This document shows, in pieces, positions 1 through 12,057 of a stretch of 64,000 nt of DNA (positions are counted from its first letter, which is position 1; every line of letters begins with the position of its first letter). Under the pieces are notes generated by a model that was given only the letters and a program-made list of their open reading frames with translations, did no database searches and was not told where the DNA came from. The stretch lies in the NCBI GenBank assembly GCA_032173965.1, contig CM063290.1, positions 12,983,501 to 13,047,500 on the forward strand, read 5' to 3'. The stretch is from Sitta carolinensis (Eukaryota; Chordata; Aves; Passeriformes; Sittidae). A program made the position numbers and the translations under genes.

Positions 1-3000
1 AACTGGAGAAATAGGCAGAAGTAAGCTATTTTAAATCTTGGCACTGCTGCCAAATTCGTATTTAGATGACTTTAATTGTATGAAAACATCAAAATATTTG
101 GTTTAGTTCAAACTGAAGGAATAATGTGTGTGCTTTAGATGAGGCACACTACTTGCCTAAAAGTTATCTTGAATGGAAAGGAAAACTGTTCCGTTCCCAG
201 GACTACGATTTTCAAGCTTTTTCTGGCCAAGTGCTGCCACCAGAGCCGTGGTGACAGCAGTGTCAACCTGCAGCTCTGCACAGGCTCACATATCAGGGGG
301 CAGACCTTGCATATCACTTGTGGTATGTGGAGTGCAACTTGGGAGTGCTGTATTGAAGCTCTTAATCCATTAAAATGCAATTGTGCTAATAAACAAACTA
401 TCTGATTTAGAGACTACAGTGTCATTTTACCTCTCTTTGGGAGGTTTCATATTTTCCGTATTTGTTTTCTTCATTTCTCCCAACCAAATAAATGCTACTT
501 GCACTGTCTCTGGGTTTTCACTGAAATACTTTTAACTTGGAAAGCATGTGGGATTTTAGGGTCTTCACTGTTTCGTGTTTAAAGAATAATTCAAAGACCT
601 GTATGCACAGAGGTGCCTGTCCACTTTGCAAGAGGATCTTTGTTGTCTGCCATACAGTTCAGTCTGTTCAGTAAGTGGAACAATAAACTGCCTTTCTTCT
701 CCTGCCGTCCAGAGTTACAGACAGTCACAGACCATCCATCCCTGAGCAGCATTACATTACAATTCAAGCAAACCTCCTTCAACCAGCATGCAAGCCTTCA
801 TCAGAAGGCAAAACTCTAGTCTGAGAGGATAATAACTGAGACATTTTTTTAATAAGGACCATTTTTAAATGTTAAGAATGACTTGTTTTAATTGAAGGAG
901 AGGAAAGGAACTCCTACCAAGAGTCAAAGAGATCCCCCAGAGCTCTCTGAAATCTTCAAATTGTCTTGTATAGAAATGCCTGAGTATCAGAAATGAACAA
1001 AGTTTAAATTATCTTTCCAGCCATCTCACTGTAAAGTCCATCGGAGGAGGTTATTCTCTTCTACTGTTAAAAATTTAATGTTAGTTTAAAATGAGATACC
1101 TGACCACTTTTTTACTGAAGGCAAATCATGAAATTCATTTTATAGACCCAACTTTTGCTGAGTTTGTGTAAGCAGGGATGCAGAACAATTACCATTCATC
1201 CATTCTTTTCAATCTCCTATACAATATCCACCTGTTCTGTCAGCCAGCAGGAATGTTTGCCACAAATACAGACTACTGCAGTGACAGCAGCAGGTGTATG
1301 GCAGCAACAACTAATCAAATCAGCTGAATTGGAGGTGTGAACCACATTGCACTTCTGTGCAGTGAAAATGAGCAGAAAGGACAGAGCTAAACGGTGGGGA
1401 ATTTTTGTTTTGTTTTATTTTTAAGATCTGGGTTTTAAATTATAGGCAGTGCAACTGGTAAGTGCAAGAAAAAATAATGAGGACTTGAAAAGAAAATGAC
1501 ACTTCATCCTTCCTGCAAGGGACAGGCAGAGTGACATAGGTATAAGAGACACCCATTGTAATCACGCTCAAAAAGCAAGGCATGGGTTTTGATTTTCCTA
1601 AAGAAGCAAATGCAAAAGAACTCTTGTCTGCACCATATGACTCATGATGCTTCTTTACCAGGCTTAAAGAGAATTGAACTTGAGTAATAGCACCATTAGA
1701 GCTCTTTACCAGGAGCTAGTTCCTGTGGTTTCACTGGGTCCAGCTGCTGATGACTCACAGAGGAAGTGGCAGAGATTAGGTGCATAGGGAAAAAATCAGA
1801 ACAGCTCAGAAATAAAGCAAATCAACCAAGCATTACCTTTTGTGCACAACAGAACAATGGCTTAACAACTAAGGTTCAAAATGGTCTGTCTTATTCTCCT
1901 CATTTGTGCTATTCCTGTTGGAAAGACCACCAGGAAACATGTGAACCACTGTGGAATACACACTGTAATCCATGGAACATCTCAATTAATATCCCTCTTG
2001 ACTACAGCTAGAACAATACATAGCATCAAGCAGTTTAATCTCCGGCAATAATGCCTTTTGTAAGATCAAGAGGTCTTTTCCTTGAATTAAGGTTTAAGTG
2101 AGGATTTTGAAAATTAGTTAGATATTCTACATCGTGTCTAGTGGTGGCTACAGGTTCCATATATAGGTAAAATTCAAAGACACAGTCTGGTTTTCATTGG
2201 AAATATTGTTGTTAGGGGTTTCTCCTTTGTAAATTGACATTGGTTCCCTGGAGAAGAGAATTAATTCCTCCAAAAGGCTTTGTTATAAACAAATATGTCC
2301 AAGTTTGTATAAAATTTCAACATGGTGTTCAGTTTTGTGCTACCAGAAAAAAGTATGTCCTTGGCAGCAAAAAGTTAAAATACCTACCTTAAAAGGGAAT
2401 ATACAGGAGGAAATATTCTGGATCTTGTTTAAATCACTATTGTACAGTAGTAGTGCTGCTGTTAGATCACATCACTACAGTCTCAAACACGTAGCCTAGG
2501 GGATGCTTTCTTCTTGGAAATTGCAAACAGTTTAAGCTCTAAACTGCTTGGGGAGGAGTTCTATCTGAGTTGCTATAGATTGCTAAAATAGCTTATTAGA
2601 AAAACATATGACATTTTTTACTAGATTGCACGAGTTCTTTAAAAAATTTGAAAATCAATATTATATACTAAGAGCACCCCAGAAAAAAAATTGCTGATTT
2701 TGCTAGATCAGCGATTTATCCTTGTTAGTTAAAATAAATTCAAATATTCAATATCCACATTCTGCTTCTTATTTTCCATAAGAATTTCAGATGCAAGATC
2801 AGTTAGTAATTATTCAGAGATGCATTTTATAAAAATTTGCTGAAGTGATTAATATACAAAAATTCACAACCATCTCTTTAGATTATTGGGTAATGCACTT
2901 TATTTTACATGTTTACCATCAGCTGTCATTTCAAACCCCACAAGGTGACTCTGTGACATTGGTGCATGGCCTCTGCCCCACAGAGTTTTGAAAAGGCCCA

Positions 3001-3110
3001 CACTATCCTGAGCTTCAGGTGTGCTCCAGCTTATGCAATAAGCACTTGAAAAAATATTGCCAGTAAAGCAGATGCTTCTCCTGGTGTTTTGCTGAGGTGA
3101 AACCAAATAT
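1..3110. other. AT-rich unique DNA, no gene seen
   Basis: The open frames here are short (under about 90 codons), occur on both strands, and show no recognisable domain. No CR1 tail, LTR, tandem array or tRNA was seen. This is ordinary intergenic or intronic vertebrate sequence. Confidence 0.6.
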
Positions 3111-3114
3111 GAAT

Positions 3115-3390
3115 TCACTCCATGGCCTCTGTTCTCCCCTGTGCCACGGCTGCATTGTGTGTGTGTGAGCAATAAAGGCTGCATTTGGGAAAATGAAGGT
3201 TGTGCTGGGCATGGGGAGGTGCCAAGTCTGCAGCACGTGGGGTGCCCGGGGGTGTGTGGGTGCTGCTGACCTGGGGCACCAGGAGCCCTGGGGAGAGATG
3301 CACCAGCTGTCCTGGAAGGCAAGGAATTCCTCTTCCCTGCATGCAGCCACATGGCCTGCATGCACTCAGGAGCATGTGGATGGATCAGGT
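3115..3390. other. GC- and G-rich patch in AT-rich DNA
   Basis: The stretch is clearly richer in G and C than its surroundings and carries plus-strand G runs at 3213-3216, 3239-3242, 3248-3252, 3258-3260, 3273-3276 and 3290-3293. CpG is rare, so it is not a classical CpG island. A short (TG)n run lies at 3157-3168. Overlapping frames are open on the minus strand for up to 153 codons, which is expected in GC-rich DNA with few stops. None resembles a known protein. It could be a fragment of an old mobile element, an lncRNA exon or just a compositional patch. Confidence 0.5.
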
Positions 3391-3539
3391 CAGTTCATTT
3401 TCTTTTCTCTCTTAAAAGTCCATTAATTCCGTTTAAATATTTTCAGTCATCTCATCCACATTGACTCTTTGGTACATAGGTGAAGATGAAAGGGATGAAA
3501 CCTTATTCCTACCAACACCATAAATATAGATTGAGGTGG

Positions 3540-3800
3540 AAGGGGAAGTGAAATGGAGTTAATATGCATTAGAAATTGTTCATTTGATACTATTATGCTG
3601 TCCCTTTAAGATATGCTAATATGAACTGCTGTCAATACAACATCACTTAGTTGGTTTTCATCTGGACCTTAGAGCACAACAAAATTATTAGTACATAAAT
3701 CTCTACTAATTTACTCTAGATTATGATTCTTTCATCAACATGCACATATAAATTATATCATTAATCATAATGATTTCTTTCAGTATTCATATGTAGTTTC
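3540..3800. promoter_or_regulatory. Candidate conserved noncoding element (homeodomain/POU words)
   Basis: What is seen: TTAATATGCATTA at 3559-3571, the octamer-like word ATGCTAAT at 3613-3620, and an inverted repeat ATCATTA/TAATGAT at 3757-3763 and 3768-3774 with a 4-base loop. Many stops occur in all frames. Dense TAAT and octamer words in gene deserts are typical of developmental enhancers. Regulatory function is inference; word content alone is weak evidence in AT-rich DNA. Confidence 0.22.
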
Positions 3801-3860
3801 TTGGGAATCCCACTGTAATTCAGCATGAATTAATGTCCACTTATTGGAAAGCACTACCTA

Positions 3861-4369
3861 CCCTTATATTTCTAGGGGAAAAAACCAACAACTGTGATGA
3901 ATCTTAAACTACAGCCTAAATGACCGGGGTGCTGGTAAACAACCACCAAAGGAGCGCCACTGCAGGTAAAGGAAAGTTGTCTTAAAAGCAGTTGGTTCCA
4001 AAGCTCATTAGGCCAGATGGCAGCCTGTCTTCCAGGAGCACGTAAAGCACTTCTCAGGGAATGGGGGGACTTCTCTCTCCTTCACCCTGCCCTGGGGAGG
4101 AGCTGTGTGAATACGCAGAGTGAGGGGAGAGCTGAAGCAGGGGGGCATTGCTAGGCACTCGAGGAGGCAGTGCAAAACCATCTGCTGCACTTTTTTGACA
4201 AGCCAGAAGCAATAATAACTCCATCAGTCTTAACAGGTAACACTTTCTAATTGGCCTCAACAATAAATTTTGCTGAGAGAAGCAGCAGTATTCATCCACT
4301 TTTCTTCAGGGTGGATTTTAGCCATGAATTTCATGCTTTGAAGTGTCTGGCCCATAGATTAAAGATGTC
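3861..4369. other. Unique DNA, no gene seen
   Basis: A mid-GC stretch near 4000-4200 is open on the minus strand in two frames, but no domain or splice-bounded exon can be recognised. Confidence 0.5.
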
Positions 4370-4460
4370 GAGAACCAGTGGGTGACATGCCTTTGCCTCA
4401 GTTTCCCCCACCTAAGAAATGCAGCTGCCTCCTTGAGAAGTGCTGTGCCCTTTCTGGAGG
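4370..4460 (+). repeat. MIR-like (CORE-type) SINE relic
   Basis: The segment holds GCCTCAGTTTCCCCCA (4395-4410), close to the MIR/CORE-SINE core wording (GCCTCAGTTTCCCCATCTG), followed by CCTCCTTGAGAAGTGCTGTG (4428-4447). The latter resembles the region downstream of the core in sauropsid copies. The tRNA-like head and the 3' tail are not recognisable, so this is a decayed internal fragment. The assignment comes from remembered consensus. Confidence 0.5.
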
Positions 4461-5686
4461 TGAAGTATGATACTACTTAATCCAGCTATCAAATATATAA
4501 ATGGAACATACATATATACATATGCATGCTTCGTAAGTGAGACAGTGAGGGGGGAAAAAGGAACTTCTGACTATAACGAAAGATTCATTAGGAAAAATGA
4601 ACTAATCAGTGCTCTCCAAGGAGAAATTCATTCTGTTTAGGAGGCCGTACCCTCTGCTGCTGCACATACTTAATATAATTTATATTATTATTTAAATCAC
4701 TGCGTAAATTTTAGATACTTTTAAAAATCAAGTTAATGGACCATACTTTACTGCTTAGCATCATTTATATCAAGAATTAGTGTCTGTAGAGATAATATAC
4801 GCTAACACAGAGGGGAAAACACAAACAAGCAAATATAATAAAATTCATCTGTAGCATGGGCTTAAAATACCACTGCAGAAATGAGCCCTTGGAAGAGTTG
4901 TGTGTTGCGTGGTTCCTTTCCTTTGGGCTGTGTGCATCCCTGTGTGTACAAGGTACTCTTTGAATCACTTCCCACCACATAGGGGGCCCAGCCTTGCACC
5001 AAGCTGTCATGGCAGAATATTTATCCTACTGGGAAATGTCTTCCCCTCCTCACTTGGGATGCAAAGGAAGACAAGAATCCAGCATGGCTTTCCCATAGCC
5101 ATCAAACAATGCGGAGATGGCAAATTAAGGAATTCTTGGGGAGAACACAGGCACCTACAAAAACTACTTAGGACCTGAAGAGAAAGGGTGAGGCACTCTA
5201 AATAGACACAGCCTAGAAACAAAGAAAGATGGAAATAGAGAAAGATAATGGGAACCTGAAAGAGTGAGAGGATCCTGGCAGCTAAGATAAATCCAGGACC
5301 TTTTGCTGTAGGCTCATTAAAAGACAGAATATATTCCCTAAAATGTCTTACCTGTACCAGGCAATAAAACAGCTGTGCATCATTGCTTCCTTCAGGACAA
5401 CTGTGCTGTATTTCATTCTTCTTTTTTTTAACAAGGAGCCCAGTTTCTCAAGCTTTGATGTAAAGTGTTTCAGAGCCCTGGATCCCTGTCAATGTCATGC
5501 TGAAGCTCAAGTCACAGGAGCAATCCATCGTACTGCTGCAGAAGTGGTGCAGAGATGGGAGAGCCAGGGGGATGCAGGAGGCACGGGAGAGGAGGGGGAT
5601 AGCACCTGGAAGGTGGGCAGCACCTGCAGCAGCAAGTACAAGGCGGGCACAGCTAGTGCAAAGGGCTGCTGTTAGCACTTCCTGTT
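4461..5686. other. Unique DNA with a G-rich stretch before the CR1 tail
   Basis: No gene is recognised. Positions about 5540-5686 are purine- and G-rich, with short open frames on both strands (up to 110 codons) that look like composition effects. The G-rich part abuts the CR1 3' end at 5687. Confidence 0.5.
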
Positions 5687-5785
5687 TCATAGAATCACAA
5701 AATAGTTTGGGTTAGAAAGAATCTTAAAGATCATCTAGTTCCAACCCCTTAGCCAGGGACAGGGACACTATCCAGTTCTCTAACT
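5687..5785 (-). mobile_element. CR1 LINE, 3' end fragment
   Basis: Read on the minus strand this is the avian CR1 3' terminus: the window starts TCATAGAATCACAAAATAG and runs through the conserved TCATCTAGTTCCAACCCC (5732-5749). It continues into a diverged version of the segment that ends near the usual ACTAGACC word. CR1 copies are usually severely 5'-truncated and end in a short ATTCTATGA-type repeat rather than poly-A, which fits this roughly 100-base piece. It lacks coding sequence. The mismatches suggest an old insertion. Confidence 0.88.
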
Positions 5786-7204
5786 TATTTTATGTTGCTT
5801 CTGAAAAATTGAATCCTAAGTAAAGAGAGAGTGATATCATCCTTGGAGTGGGAAAAAAAAACCCAAACCCACAGCTGAGTCCAGGAGATGTGAGCAGAGG
5901 AATCTGGAAGGTAAAGGGTGAAGCAGTGACAGCACCTCTTGTCTTGCTGGAGAAAGTGTCACTTACCCCATCAATGATAAGGGGAGGGTAGAAGATTTCT
6001 TCAGATTTGAGCATTACTTTCTGATTAACTAATTATGTACAATTTCATTAAATACGGTCTTCCGATAAAACCCAGTTTGGAGCTGAGAATGTTTTGCTTT
6101 TTCATCTCATAACTCAGGCCTAAATTCATCCATATTTTGTATTCCCTTGTTTACGGTCTGCTTTCTTCCTGCCTGACTTGTAAACTTTCTACTCAGTGAG
6201 AGTTGTGAGGTTTATCCATCTAGCAAATGAAGCTCAAGGCGTAAGGTCTTTATTGTGGCCACAGACACAAAAGTAAGCGTTTATTAACAGAGATGAACTT
6301 GGGCCTCTGACATCTTACAGCAGGCCTTGACAAAGTAGATGTAGTCAAAATCTAATTTTAAACACAGAGAGCAAAATTCATAGGCTGCACATGGTCGCAT
6401 GCTCTTTGCACTGTCTAGAATCACGTTGTGCCAAGGGGACAGTGAGAAAACTGTTTACCATTGTGGTGATTTATTCCTACTTAAGGTAGGTTTCTTTGGG
6501 AAGTGCAAGTAATTTTTTTTAAAAGATGTGTTTTAACTTGCAGTTTGGAACCCCAAAAGCCTCTTAATTTTTGAATTTGATGTTGGACAGTTTTTTCTTT
6601 CAATAAAACTCTTCTAACAATTATGTTTCAGTCAGGTCATTTCATATAACAGTAATTGTTTTTAAAAGTGCTGTACTAAAATGATTAGTTGCTGCCCCAG
6701 TGACTGCCTGGATTGCTGGGTCACCTGGCAGTTTTGTATGAGCATTTTCATCGCCTATACATAAATAATTTTCTTTCCTGATGAATTCACAAGCTGCTGC
6801 CTCAGAGTCTCCCTATGTATCATCTGTGTATTACCCGGTGTGTGAAGCCAAGTGGGTAGATTGCTCACAGCAACATATTTCATCCCTGTCCTCTGGTTTC
6901 GGGTGCAGCATGCACTTCCAGCTGTCTGGGAGCACCTCCATTACCCAGGCTCGTGGCAGAGCAAATAGCATTCTGGCCTCAGTCCTTCAGCAGTAGATTA
7001 GTGACAGCAGTAGGCAGACAACTTTTGTCCCCAGGGAATATTAGAAATCGAGAGCTAGAAATAGATGGATTAACTGAAATGCAACCCAACCTCTGATCTA
7101 CATTATTGTCTCTCTTCTTTATCTCACAGGGGAAGCAGAGATAAAGAGTGATAGACACCGATAATGATGGAAGTCCACGATAATACACCAAAGTGATAAA
7201 CTTC
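5786..7204. other. Unique DNA, no gene seen
   Basis: Only short open frames without recognisable domains occur. An A/C-rich low-complexity run lies at about 5850-5872. Confidence 0.5.
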
Positions 7205-7530
7205 TTTGTGGCCCTCATTGTGCCCAGTTGTCTTCAGCTGGTTATGAGCTCTAGCCTCAAGCTATTTACACCATGATCAGGCTAGTAATTAGCAAAATGT
7301 TTAATATAATATAGAAGCAATTAGGAGGTGATAACACGCAATTAAGATGTGTTTTCAGATTAAAGATTTTATAGTGCTCTCTTTCTTGAAAAGATAAAGT
7401 GCCTATCTCAAAATGTCAAACTGCAGTGATTTAATCTGAGTTATTTTCAATTAATATGCATGTATTCTTGCGATGTGTTCACCGTTGTTATTGACATTGA
7501 TAAATTAAGCTCATCCCAGCAGAATTTATC
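7205..7530. promoter_or_regulatory. Candidate conserved noncoding element (TAAT-rich)
   Basis: Homeodomain-type words are spaced through the block: TAATTAG (7286-7292), CAATTA (7318-7323), CAATTAAG (7339-7346) and a composite TCAATTAATATGCATG (7447-7462) that also holds an ATGCAT core. There is no repeat signature and no long open frame. The word density resembles vertebrate developmental enhancers, but function is inferred. Confidence 0.25.
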
Positions 7531-10500
7531 CTTGAGTCGCTCTATATTTCCTGAATGTCAGTTCTTTATTCGTATTTTTTTTATGCCTACAAGCTGTGCA
7601 CGATCTAACTCTAAGTCCCTTGATTCATCCCTGGGATTACAGTAATGTGCCAGTCTGAGTGGAACAATAATCTGAAAGGGCATTGTTATAAATAGTGTGT
7701 TAGAATATAATTGTTTGTCATGTCGTTTCTCCCCTTTAAATCCCTCTGAGTCTTGTTTAAGTAATTTAGACAGCTAGAATGACAAGAGTCTTGAGACTTC
7801 ACTTATAGAGTTGTCCAACCAGTCTTCAGCCAACCCAGTCTTTTGAGACTGTCTCATCTGCAAAGTAGGAAGTGCAAAGAACAGATGAGTTCCGACTACA
7901 CTGAGGATTTGTTATGAGATTTTGCTCAAGCCATTTATAGAACAATGTAAATGCTATTGATACTATTTTTTCCTGGTTAGTCAATGAAAATGCTTAGACA
8001 ATAGAAATTAGGGTGTTTCCTATCATCATTTTAGAAGTTAAAATCCTAAGGATGCTTTTTTATTAAGTTCCTAATTATAAAAATAAAAAATAAACCCCAT
8101 AACACAGGAAAGACAGCTTTTTTTATTATTGTTTTTCATGGTGCCAACCTTCTACCAAAAGCAGTAATCCTTCCAAGGAAAAAATTGCTAGAAATGAGTG
8201 TCCTATTAAATCATCCTGTCCAGTTCCTGAATCATGCAGGCTTATTCTTTGTAATGCATTTTTCTGCTGTTTGATCGTCTCTAGATTTTTCAAACGTGCA
8301 ATGAAGCACCCAAACATCAGAGGATTTGCACACAGCATGTATCAGAAAGGTTTTTCTCAATTTAACAAGTATTTCCTCTCCTGTTTCTGCTAAGTATTTT
8401 CCCCATAGCTAATGCTAATAGTTTTCAGATATTTGTGTTTATGTCTCTTCTTCTCTTGCTCTTTCTAGGGTCCACTTAATGATATTTTGCTCATACGTGG
8501 TTGCAAAAAGGCAAGTTAGCTGACAGCCATTGCAAAACATTGGCTTTGTGTCATGCAACTGTGATTAAACTCTTTTGAGACCATGGATTTAGCAAAGTAA
8601 GATGATATAACTCATCACAGCTTATGCTAACTGGTCAGTCACTGTTATCACTTAGTGAGCTAACCCAATTCTTCAAAGGGCTGCTTGAACATTGAAATGT
8701 TGCTGTTTGATAATCCCTGAGTCACCGTTGGTCAAACCAGGCATATTTGACTCTTGCCTATAAATAAGCACCTGCAATATTCTTCATTAATTCTTCAGGC
8801 CAACTTCCAGCATCTCAGTGTCTCTCAGTTAAGTCACAGGGGATGTAGAACAAAATGCAGCTCTGGAATGCTATCTGTGAATATGTGGGTGTCATGTCCT
8901 TCAGCTCACTTTCACAGAATTTTTAAAAGACTATCAAAGAAGAAACAATACAATTAAAGGAAGTTGCCAAAAAGCTGTATGGGTGTCCTCTGGCACCACT
9001 GTTCATTATACAGAAAAAAAGTTACTGACTTTTACATATTCAAATGATCTGAGCTCAGGAAAGCCTCTGATTTTCCATGCTCCATCCCTAAACAAGTAGT
9101 GCAGTAGTCCAAAGATGTTAACAGAGGAACATAGTGAGTAGGGCTGGAAAAGTACAGGAGCAGAATAAAAGTTTCTGATGTTGACTATTTAAGACTAACA
9201 CATACACAAATATAGGAGCTACAGAAATGTGTTAATGACATTGGGATATGAACTGAGAGAGGTGTTTCTGTGCTGGATTTGCCTTCAGCTACAATTATAA
9301 GACCGTTTGTACAGTATATTTTTGTGTAATATTTTTCTTTACAGGCAATCTATCAATGACATATACAAAGCTTACTGAATTATGCCACTTACGTGTTTAA
9401 TAATAAATAATCTTTCCAGAAGCTATTATGGATCTAAGTATGGTTGTAATAAGGATATCCAATATCTACTTTTACTTATACAAATATCCATTTTGCAAAC
9501 ATGCAGACTTGATTACAATGTAACCTAGCTATGTATCAGTTTTAGTTATGCTTCTAACAAGTTCTTTTGCATTTTACTAAAAACAATGTACATTACAAAA
9601 TATTCTCAAATTGTGTTTGTTGTCCTTACGTTATTCTGTCACAGATGAAAAGGTGACATTTAAAATAATGTTGCAAATGGTGCTAAAGTGAATTTTGATT
9701 GCTGTTTCTCTGGGTTAATTTCTACATTATTCAACGATTACTACAGAAATTTCTAGATTTCTACATTACTCTGAATTCAGAATCAGGCCAAATATTCCAT
9801 GCAAATGGTCTTTCCTGTGTGATGTAACAGGAAAGTGAAAAATTTTCACTAGATCAACAGCGTCAGCCAGTAAACAAAAAGGTACTGAGCTTTTTTTGTG
9901 TGTTTGTTTCTCTGTTTTCACATTTATATAATACATATTTAAGAAAAAAAGAGGAAAACAGATTTTAGCAGTGCTACCTTTGAACCTTAGAGTTGCTTTC
10001 CAGCACTTATTGCAGTACTAACAAGCCACAGGTGTACACTACAGGAGCGGGTGAAAATGTAATTGAGGGGTATGATGACAGTTAATTGTCCATAATGTAT
10101 TTATCCCAAGATGCACTTATGCATCTGTTATATATTTAGGTATTTGTTACTAGTAGCTTTGGTGATACTTAAACAGAGGGGCATCTATATCTAAAAGACA
10201 ATAAAAAAGGAAAATGCTATCAAGGGGCTCTAAAGAGGCGAGACAAAGAAAGTTTGTCTCTTTTTCACTGTCTCTGAAATGAATAGGTCTATTTATATCA
10301 ATGGGATTTTTTTTCCACATATGCCATACTAAGGTTTGAGTACAAAAAACTTGACTCCTGTTTCTGGATGTACTACAGAACTGAATCACTTGATTACCTG
10401 CGAGCATTTTAGTAGTGATGTATTTTGATACTTGCCTTTCTAATATAGTTTCTTCCCTGTTTCAGCTTATTGTTGTTATAAAGCAGCTTTGCACAATAGA

Positions 10501-11627
10501 CTAAAGTAGTGTCTATTCACCCATTGACACATAGAGGATTTATGTGTGGGAGTAACCCACAAACTTCCCCTCCTCTTTATTGCCTCCCTCCATGCATGTC
10601 TTGAGAATAGATGTGATAATTAGTATCTACTTTTATCTATATTTGTATGCCATCCAGACATTTAACATGAGAACAACAAGTCACTGTATTGAAGTGGTGT
10701 CCTGAATTCAAAATGCAGTGATACAGCTTGGATGACGATGGAGGATTAGACATTTTTGGGGCCTACTTCTGCTCTCTGTGAAGTCAACAGCAAAACTGTC
10801 ACAAGGGTTAGCAGTGAGGGGAACCAGGACACAAAAAAGTAGTTTTTTCTTTTGGGGATTTTTCAGCAGGAGTCAAACAACTGAAACCAAACCGTATATC
10901 TTTAAAATTTGGTGTAGATTGAACTAATAACAAAATCATTTTAGGGCAGGGGATAGTATCAGGACACTCAGTGAGTAGCTGATTCTTGCAAAGGTTGTGA
11001 GGTAAATGGAGAAGCTGTACAACAGGGCAGCTTGTCCCACATCGGGCAGTGGGAGATCCCAAACCAGCTGTGCAGCACGTTACGTTCTTTGGAAAGTTGA
11101 CCTTTCAATCCTTCTGTCTTTCTTGCCATGAAATTTGCCCTGATTTGGGTTTGTTTGCACAGGCTCCCATAAAGTTTAACAGTATTTTATAAGGGGGACA
11201 GTAGTCCCACTACATATAAGATCGGGCCTATATAACTACATTATCTTAAAAGACCAGAACTCAGTTCATATCAGAAGCTGTTAGCTCATTTGAAACTGCC
11301 CAACATTAGCATCTTAGAAATATTATCTGAAATTGCTGAAAACTGATATTAACCTGCTGCATGCTTGGAATGCTCTGATAAAATGCAGTTGCTGTGGTAA
11401 TTGTTATATTATGTTCAGAAAAGCGCCAAGAATATAATTGCTTGCAAAATGATTGTGCAGTTCAGCTTTAATCTACATGGCAAAATTGTTTACTAAAATA
11501 AAAAAAAAAACTTCCAAGTCTTTGCATAAACAAGTATATTCAGAAGTAGACTCTTTATTAAACTTTTAACACCAAAATTATGCTCACAGTTTTTTAACCA
11601 GATGCTACTTGTAACATTTCCTGTTTT
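7531..11627. other. AT-rich unique DNA, no gene seen
   Basis: Short unrelated open frames only. A segment at 10758-10802 faintly resembles old sauropsid interspersed repeats but is too short to call. Confidence 0.5.
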
Positions 11628-11628
11628 T

Positions 11629-11712
11629 TAAAAACAAAACCAAAAAGCACAGAGCACCCAAGAAAACCCAACAAAAAGCAAAACCCCCAAAACACAACAA
11701 ATCCATACCACC
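11629..11712. repeat. A/C-rich low-complexity tract
   Basis: About 80 bases are composed almost only of A and C with occasional G on the plus strand, including CCCAACAAAAAGCAAAACCC. There is no fixed repeat unit. Similar composition recurs at 43053-43126. Confidence 0.6.
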
Positions 11713-11967
11713 ATAGGATGATTTCCTTAAGAATGTTCTCTCAGGTATGTCCAGAATATTAATTAGGCCCATCTATTTCTGTCGGATAATAACAATGTCC
11801 AAGAACTGAATAGAATCTGTGACCTGTGAAAGGGCCATTCATATGCTTTAGTCTGCCTTAGCGCATTCCTTAACAAGTGAACATAGACCTTTTTCATAGT
11901 CATCCTAAATGTTTCAACTGTGTGTTTCATGGTTTGGTTCTTGTGTCTCCAAAACACATAGCTTCCA

Positions 11968-12008
11968 CAACCCCCTTTCTTTTCTTTTCTTTCTTTTTAC
12001 TCTCTCTC

Positions 12009-12056
<48 letters not shown>
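11968..12056. repeat. Pyrimidine tract ending in poly-T (46)
   Basis: A run of C and T leads into an uninterrupted 46-base T homopolymer at 12011-12056. Read on the minus strand it would be a poly-A tract, but no retroposed gene or SINE is recognised on either side of it. The run length is likely variable between individuals and prone to sequencing or assembly error. The open frame crossing it would encode polyphenylalanine and is not a gene. Confidence 0.9.

Positions 12057-12057
<1 letters not shown>

Noticed and set aside
2900..3375. Overlapping minus-strand open frames up to 153 codons
   Set aside because: They coincide with the G-rich, stop-poor patch, overlap each other in different frames and show no domain.
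10758..10802. Second copy of the old sauropsid repeat seen at 41952
   Set aside because: Only a short GTGAAGTCAACAGCAAAACT stretch is similar; not enough to distinguish from chance.
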